This document shows positions 5,593 to 8,619 of a DNA stretch of 8,619 nt, one piece after another. The notes beneath the pieces were generated by a model. That model ran no database searches and was not told where the DNA came from. It worked only from the letters and a program-made list of their open reading frames with translations. Every line of letters starts with the position of its first letter. The stretch's first letter is position 1. This stretch comes from Deltaproteobacteria bacterium. GTDB taxonomy: Bacteria; Desulfobacterota; GWC2-55-46. The translations under genes were made by a program, and so were the position numbers. The stretch is from the NCBI GenBank assembly GCA_016218095.1, contig JACREV010000162.1:1-8619 (forward strand). The letters run 5' to 3'.

Positions 5593-5629
5593 CAGTCAGG
5601 AAAAATAACAATTTTTAGAGCATTGAGAC

Positions 5630-6931
5630 CTATCCGAATATCCTGAAAAGGTCGTTGTACGTCACAAGCACCATGAGCGCGACAAGTAGCGCGATGCCTA
5701 TCTGCTGTGCTATCGCCATGAACTTCTCGCTCAGGGGGCTACCCTTTACCGACTCTATGGCGAAAAAGAGTATATGGCCGCCGTCGAGGACCGGTATGGG
5801 GAAGAGGTTTATTATCCCCAATTGGAGGCTTAAGAACGCTACGAGCGAGAGGAGGTCGGATATGCCGGATTCCGCGGCCCTGCCCGCGACCTGCGCTATC
5901 ATTATCGGGCCGCCGAGGGTCTTCAATGAATACTTGCCGAGGACGAGCCCCTTGATGACGGAGATGAGCCTCTCGGTCATCTCTATAGACGAGACTACGC
6001 CTTTTTTGATAGATTCGAAAAAGCCGTACCTCCGGAGTACCTGCTCGTCCTTCCTGCCTATGCCCACGAGATAGACGTCGGCCTCCTTGTTGCGCTTCGG
6101 CGTTATCTCGAACGTCAGCCTCTCGCCGTTCCTGTCGATCAGGAAGGTCTTCTTCTCTCCGCTCTTGTGTATTATCTCCTCGAGCTCGGCCCAGTGGGTT
6201 ATCAATCTGCCGTCGACCTCGAGTATCAAGTCTCCCGGCTGTATGCCCGCTTCCTTTGCCGGATAACCGCTGGCGACGTCCCCTATGACGGGCTTCATCG
6301 GCGGGAACATGCCGCCGTAGCCCGCGCCCGTCTCAAGCGTCGGCTCGGGGACGATAGTGACCACCTTCTCTTCATTGTTACGGAGGAGCTTAAGATGGAC
6401 CGGAGACTTCGGGTGCTCGGCGAGCTCCGCTAAGAGCACCTCCCAGTTCGTGACCGCGTGCTCGTCGGCGGATTCTATGATGTCGCCCTTTTGTATCCCG
6501 GCCCTTGCCGCAGGCTCATCGGGGAGCACGTACCCGACTACCGGCTTGTCATCGAGATAAGCCGGCACCTGTATGCCTATCATATAGATTACCGGCAGGA
6601 GGAGCGCGGCGAGCAGCAGGTTCATGACGGGCCCTGCCGCGACTATAGCGGCCCGTTTGATTACGGGCTTGTGCGTGAAAGACCTCTCCCGGTCGCGCTC
6701 GGAAATCTCTTCGCCTGGGGCCTCGCCGACCATCTTGACATACCCGCCGAGCGGCAGAAGGGATATCCTGTACTCGGTCTCCCCTTTTGTTATGCCGATG
6801 AGCTTCGGGCCGAATCCGAGCGAGAACTTCTCAACACCTACGCCGGAGAGTTTTGCCACCATGAAGTGACCGAGCTCGTGGATAAAAATAAGTATGCCGA
6901 GTACGATTATGAATGAAATGAATGTCGTCAT
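5630..6931 (-). CDS. rseP: Site-2 intramembrane zinc metalloprotease RseP
   Basis: This 433-aa inner-membrane protease belongs to the S2P/RseP family, which cleaves membrane-embedded anti-sigma factors and clears leftover signal peptides. The first helix holds the zinc motif HELGH (His18, Glu19, His22), and the last third holds NLFPIPVLDGG with Asn375, Pro380 and the third zinc ligand Asp383. Two tandem PDZ domains lie between them (about 125-195 and 210-278), each with an AGIQ-x-GD core. Further membrane segments are at about 95-120, 360-390 and 408-428. Length and two PDZ domains match the proteobacterial form. The start ATG is 8 nt after the dxr stop with a weak ribosome-binding site, consistent with cotranscription. 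No anti-sigma partner is in the window, so the regulatory substrate is unknown. Confidence 0.96.
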   Translation of the reverse strand: MTTFISFIIVLGILIFIHELGHFMVAKLSGVGVEKFSLGFGPKLIGITKGETEYRISLLPLGGYVKMVGEAPGEEISERDRERSFTHKPVIKRAAIVAAGPVMNLLLAALLLPVIYMIGIQVPAYLDDKPVVGYVLPDEPAARAGIQKGDIIESADEHAVTNWEVLLAELAEHPKSPVHLKLLRNNEEKVVTIVPEPTLETGAGYGGMFPPMKPVIGDVASGYPAKEAGIQPGDLILEVDGRLITHWAELEEIIHKSGEKKTFLIDRNGERLTFEITPKRNKEADVYLVGIGRKDEQVLRRYGFFESIKKGVVSSIEMTERLISVIKGLVLGKYSLKTLGGPIMIAQVAGRAAESGISDLLSLVAFLSLQLGIINLFPIPVLDGGHILFFAIESVKGSPLSEKFMAIAQQIGIALLVALMVLVTYNDLFRIFG

Positions 6932-6939
6932 TTAAGTAT

Positions 6940-8097
6940 TCAGTTGAGCGCCTTTATTAAAGAACGCGCCGCCTCCCTCCCCCACCTGTCTGCTTCTATC
7001 ACATCCTCAATCGTTGAAAGCCTCCTGCCCTCGTACCTCTCGAGCACAGTGGCGATAACCTCGGGTATCCCGGTAAAAGGGAGAGCGCCTTTAAGGAACA
7101 TCTCTACCGCCACCTCGTCGGCGGCGTTCAATACCGCGGGATGGGTACCGCCCTCATTCAAAGCCTCGTACGCGAGCGAGAGACACGGGAACCTTCCGGG
7201 CTCCGGCGAGCTGAAGTCCAGCCTTAGGCATGAAAAATCCAGACTCTTTACCCCGGAGTCGATCCGCTCCGGGAACGAGAGCGCGTAGGCTATCGGCCCC
7301 CTCATGTCCGGAGAGGACATCTGGCTTATAACAGAGCCGTCCGTGTACTCGACCATCGAGTGCACGATGGACTCGGGGTGTATCACGACCGATATCTTAT
7401 CTCCGGGCAGGCCGAAGAGGAAAGACGCCTCGATGACCTCGAGCCCCTTGTTCATGAGGGTCGCCGAGTCTATCGAGATCTTCCGCCCCATGTTCCACCT
7501 GGGGTGCTTTAGCGCCTCATCCGGCGTTACCGAGTGAAGCGAGTCCGAGCGCCTCTTCAAAAAAGGCCCGCCGGAGGCGGTAAGTATCACCCTTTTAAGG
7601 TCTTCGGCCCTGTGGCCGAGCAACGACTGGAATACCGCGCTGTGCTCGCTGTCCACCGGTATGAGACGGACCCCCCTGGCCCTTGCCTCTTCCATCACAA
7701 GGGGTCCGGCAAGTACGAGCGTCTCTTTATTCGCGAGCGCGATCTCTTTCCCGGCCCTTATGGCCGCGATAGTCGGCAGCAACCCTGCCGCCCCTGATAT
7801 CGCCGAGACGACGGCCTTGACATCCGGGAGCGTAGCCGCCTTTATCGCGCCTTCGGCGCCGGCCTCGACCGGGATGTCGAGCTCTTGTTTAAGCCTCTCC
7901 GCCCCGTCGTTATCGAGGACCGATACGAACTCGGGCCTGAACTCCTCGGCCTGCCTTTTAAGGAGATCTATGTTCGTCCCCCCGGCAAGCGCGACTACCC
8001 TGAACCTCTCCGGGTATCTCCTTACGACATCGAGCGTGCTTGTCCCGATCGACCCCGTGGAGCCGAGTATAGAGAGCCCCTTTTTTTCTATATCCAT
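6940..8097 (-). CDS. dxr: 1-deoxy-D-xylulose 5-phosphate reductoisomerase
   Basis: This 385-aa cytosolic enzyme converts DXP to 2-C-methylerythritol 4-phosphate using NADPH, the first committed step of the MEP isoprenoid pathway and the target of fosmidomycin. The NADPH-binding loop GSTGSIG is at residues 12-18, LANKET at 121-126, the metal ligands Asp149 and Glu151 are in PVDSEHSA, and Glu220 is in MNKGLEVIEA (E. coli Asp150, Glu152, Glu231). The C-terminal helical domain is complete, and the length is close to the usual 390-400. The ATG at 8097 lies one base after the cdsA stop, so the two are surely in one operon. No unusual replacement was seen. Confidence 0.97.
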   Translation of the reverse strand: MDIEKKGLSILGSTGSIGTSTLDVVRRYPERFRVVALAGGTNIDLLKRQAEEFRPEFVSVLDNDGAERLKQELDIPVEAGAEGAIKAATLPDVKAVVSAISGAAGLLPTIAAIRAGKEIALANKETLVLAGPLVMEEARARGVRLIPVDSEHSAVFQSLLGHRAEDLKRVILTASGGPFLKRRSDSLHSVTPDEALKHPRWNMGRKISIDSATLMNKGLEVIEASFLFGLPGDKISVVIHPESIVHSMVEYTDGSVISQMSSPDMRGPIAYALSFPERIDSGVKSLDFSCLRLDFSSPEPGRFPCLSLAYEALNEGGTHPAVLNAADEVAVEMFLKGALPFTGIPEVIATVLERYEGRRLSTIEDVIEADRWGREAARSLIKALN

Positions 8098-8098
8098 C

Positions 8099-8619
8099 CT
8101 AACCGCCGGCGAAGAGGGTCTTTAACTGCAGAAAAAAATAGAGCGCGGGTATGGCGAAGAGGAGGCTGTCCACCCTGTCGAGGACGCCTCCGTGGCCGGG
8201 CAACAACGCCCCCGAGTCCTTCACGCCTGCCGCCCTTTTAAGGACCGATTCAGAGAGGTCGCCTATAATGCCTATAATACCGAGCGCGATCGATACGACT
8301 ATTAAGACCCAGAGCGGTCCTTCTATCCAGAAGCTTAAAAAGAACGCCGCTGTCATTCCTCCGATGAGCCCGCCGACGGCGCCCTCGACCGTCTTTTTAG
8401 GGCTTATCTCGGGGCAGAGCTTGTGTCTGCCGATCGATTTGCCTACCGCGAACGCGAGCGTGTCGTTCGCCCAAATGACCGCGAAGAGGAAGAGTATCCA
8501 CATCTCCCCCTGATGCATGGACTTTATGAGCGGCAGGAACGCGAACGGCAGGGCCGCGTAGGCGAGCCCCATGGCCTTGAAGGCGACGTCATTTGCCGTA
8601 TCCCTGAACTCCCGCCCCC
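8099..8619 (-). CDS. cdsA: Phosphatidate cytidylyltransferase, C-terminal part (partial)
   Basis: The gene runs off the right edge; 173 complete codons are present. It is a multispanning inner-membrane enzyme that makes CDP-diacylglycerol from CTP and phosphatidate, the branch point for phospholipids. The full PROSITE-type CdsA signature is present at nucleotides 8248-8174: S-x-L-K-R, then K-D, then PGHGGVLDR. An upstream WAND...SPKKTVEG segment is also typical. At least four hydrophobic segments alternate with short loops. A methionine at 8572 is internal: the frame continues upstream without a stop as GREFRDTANDVAFKA to the edge. It sits directly before dxr, a conserved arrangement in which uppS and frr normally lie further upstream. 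Confidence 0.94.
   Translation of the reverse strand, partial: GREFRDTANDVAFKAMGLAYAALPFAFLPLIKSMHQGEMWILFLFAVIWANDTLAFAVGKSIGRHKLCPEISPKKTVEGAVGGLIGGMTAAFFLSFWIEGPLWVLIVVSIALGIIGIIGDLSESVLKRAAGVKDSGALLPGHGGVLDRVDSLLFAIPALYFFLQLKTLFAGG

Larger units (their letters stand above)
5406..5620 (+). mobile_element. MITE-like foldback repeat, copy 2 with nested insertion (rseP-tsaB gap)
   Basis: This 215-bp AT-rich element occupies most of the 290-bp gap between rseP and tsaB, starting nine bases past the rseP stop. Its ends are imperfect terminal inverted repeats: CTCTAAAAATT at 5406-5416 and AATTTTTAGAG at 5610-5620, extending imperfectly to about 25 bases. It is inverted relative to copy 1 at 42-171 and differs from it at four of 103 columns, apart from an extra 88 bp (5505-5597 region). 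The similarity to copy 1 and to 2419-2441 may extend outward to about 5393. No transposase is present, so movement would need one elsewhere in the genome; the class is inferred. Confidence 0.8.

Noticed and set aside
5508..5595. A tRNA or known small RNA within the extra 88 bp of copy 2
   Set aside because: It has local hairpins but no cloverleaf, no T-loop GTTCGA-type motif and no recognised RNA family signature.
5406..5620. A CRISPR array or integron attC site
   Set aside because: There is no regularly spaced repeat unit, no cas or integrase gene, and the inverted-repeat layout fits a foldback element better.

Overview
All eight protein genes, plus the first codons of a ninth, lie on the minus strand, so transcription runs from right to left. 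The genes are GC-rich and tightly packed with mostly weak ribosome-binding sites, and they favour ATA for isoleucine and AGG/AGA for arginine. Gene content and protein style suggest an uncultured Gram-negative bacterium of a deltaproteobacterial or Nitrospirota-like lineage. This placement is inference from reading alone. No phage, plasmid, CRISPR or defence genes were seen.

Right block (8619 to 5630): the 3' part of cdsA (CDP-diglyceride synthase), then dxr (DXP reductoisomerase) 1 nt later, then rseP (site-2 intramembrane protease) 8 nt later. This is the widely conserved cdsA-dxr-rseP envelope/isoprenoid cluster. After rseP comes a 215-bp AT-rich repeat element, then tsaB (tRNA t6A modification).

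Middle gap (4640 to 4373): a hairpin follows tsaB, then a good minus-strand sigma70-type promoter (TTGACA, 17 bp, TAATAT), then a leader of about 140 nt. This appears to separate housekeeping transcription from the amino-acid operon.

Left block (4372 to 1): a small DUF465/YdcH-family gene, ilvD, ilvB, ilvN and, at the edge, the first five codons of ilvC. Together these cover the branched-chain amino-acid route from pyruvate or 2-oxobutyrate through acetolactate synthase (IlvB/IlvN), ketol-acid reductoisomerase (IlvC) and dihydroxy-acid dehydratase (IlvD).

The least expected content is a MITE-like intergenic repeat. One copy (42-171) lies between ilvN and ilvC. An inverted copy (5406-5620) lies between rseP and tsaB. 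About 103 aligned columns differ at only four, and the copies share terminal inverted repeats and an internal foldback. The right copy carries an extra 88 bp that reads like a nested 83-bp mini-insertion flanked by a CAGTC direct repeat. A third, end-only match (2419-2441) lies between ilvD and ilvB. The two full copies bracket the whole tsaB-ilvDBN block as inverted repeats.
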